From contig NC_057381.1 of assembly GCF_016906535.1 (NCBI RefSeq), positions 1,302,001-1,366,000 of the forward strand: a stretch of 64,000 bases of DNA, given 5' to 3'. The DNA comes from Rhizoctonia solani (lineage: Eukaryota; Basidiomycota; Agaricomycetes; Cantharellales; Ceratobasidiaceae). The notes under the pieces were generated by a model. That model did not search any database. It was not told the origin of the DNA and saw nothing but the letters and a program-made list of their open reading frames with translations. The position numbers and the translations under genes are program-made. Below, piece after piece: positions 63,592 to 64,000 of this stretch; the first letter of the stretch is position 1; each line of letters opens with the position of its first letter.

Positions 63592-64000
63592 TTAGAGTGG
63601 ATTATCTTTAATGGTTCCTTTGAGTGATTTTGATCTTAATCTTAAATCTGGTGCACTCTTGAGTTGTTTCTTTGGTTTGCTACTTAAGTCGCGTCCCAGC
63701 CATTGAATAGGGTGCTGGTAGGTGCATTTATCTCCTAGTTTCATGTATTCTTGTTCCCTTAACATTTCCGCTAAGCTCTTAGACCATTGATTGATCACTA
63801 GGTCTTGCTGATATCTATTAGGACGTCTTCTGAGTTTGTACAAAGGCGCTTTGATGATATCTGAACATGGAACATCTATTAAATTGATAATGGTACGTTG
63901 TCCTGACCAATATGTTAACTTGTCCAGAGGCTGTTGCATTTTCCCTGGATATAAGTGGTTACGCCTGTGAGTTGTTCCGTGTGACCTTGGGTTTGCCGGG
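63592..64000 (-). CDS. Element C, C-terminal end of an unrecognised protein
   Basis: The frame is open from the window edge to a stop at 63592. The visible end is basic (YKLRRRPNRYQQDL, WLGRDLSSKPKKQLKSAP, RLRSKSLKGTIKDNPL) and contains a short hydrophobic stretch (RTIINLIDVP). By position next to the 3' LTR it is probably the pol C-terminus of element C. I recognise no domain. Confidence 0.4.
   Translation of the reverse strand, partial: PANPRSHGTTHRRNHLYPGKMQQPLDKLTYWSGQRTIINLIDVPCSDIIKAPLYKLRRRPNRYQQDLVINQWSKSLAEMLREQEYMKLGDKCTYQHPIQWLGRDLSSKPKKQLKSAPDLRLRSKSLKGTIKDNPL

Noticed and set aside
1..64000. CRISPR arrays, rRNA or tRNA genes
   Set aside because: No regular short repeat-spacer array was seen, and no cloverleaf-like sequence with tRNA box A and B motifs was recognised by eye.

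Overview
The window is nuclear DNA of a filamentous basidiomycete, most likely an agaricomycete of the Rhizoctonia/Ceratobasidium type (inference from intron-dense genes with 50-65 nt introns, a DUF6698-like gene, and chromodomain Ty3/gypsy elements of a kind abundant in such genomes). Bases 1-15,400 are gene-bearing. The rest is almost entirely nested LTR retroelements, one of which is unusual.

Region by region. 1-2187: 3' part of the bifunctional purine gene ADE5,7 (+). 2444-5033: an AKR1-type ankyrin/DHHC palmitoyltransferase (-). About 5765-8980 and 10672-14125: a large inverted duplication, each arm carrying one secreted alpha/beta-hydrolase gene (6432-8909 + and 10721-13192 -), convergent around a 1.7 kb spacer. 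14867-33870: one DUF6698-like gene (-), whose exons flank a 17.7 kb intronic nest: a decayed Ty1/copia element (TSD AAACT) interrupted by chromovirus A1 (TSD GTTTT), itself interrupted by chromovirus A2 in the opposite direction (TSD GTGAC).

34083-46051: a decayed gypsy element G (-), broken by a solo LTR-A (TSD CCAGG) and a solo LTR-B (TSD CCATG). Inside that solo LTR-A sits the most interesting object, a 6.27 kb element at 37659-43928 (TSD CTACA). It has 470-bp TG...CA terminal direct repeats and a polypurine tract like an LTR retroelement, but no visible protease, RT or integrase. It encodes an apparently intact, five-exon rolling-circle Rep with HUH endonuclease motifs I-III and an SF3 helicase, as in CRESS ssDNA replicons. 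Opposed to it are two overlapping ORFs, the first gag-like. A GC-rich hairpin lies in each terminal repeat and iterated repeats lie beside it. If the repeats recombined, the resulting 5.8 kb circle would have the divergent Rep/ORF plus hairpin-bearing intergenic region of a CRESS genome.

46052-64000: a mosaic of gypsy pieces: LTR-A and LTR-C fragments, decayed pol D (+), a long gag-protease polyprotein E (+) with an in-frame stop, an integrase/chromodomain fragment F (-), another A-family copy A3 (-), and the end of element C (-) running off the window.

Two patterns cut across the elements. LTR-pair differences and several broken codons are mostly CpG to TpG/CpA transitions. Unrelated LTR families share a TCAC(G/A)TGA palindrome and GGCGCTTA/TAAGCGCC motifs. 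No RNA genes or CRISPR arrays were seen.
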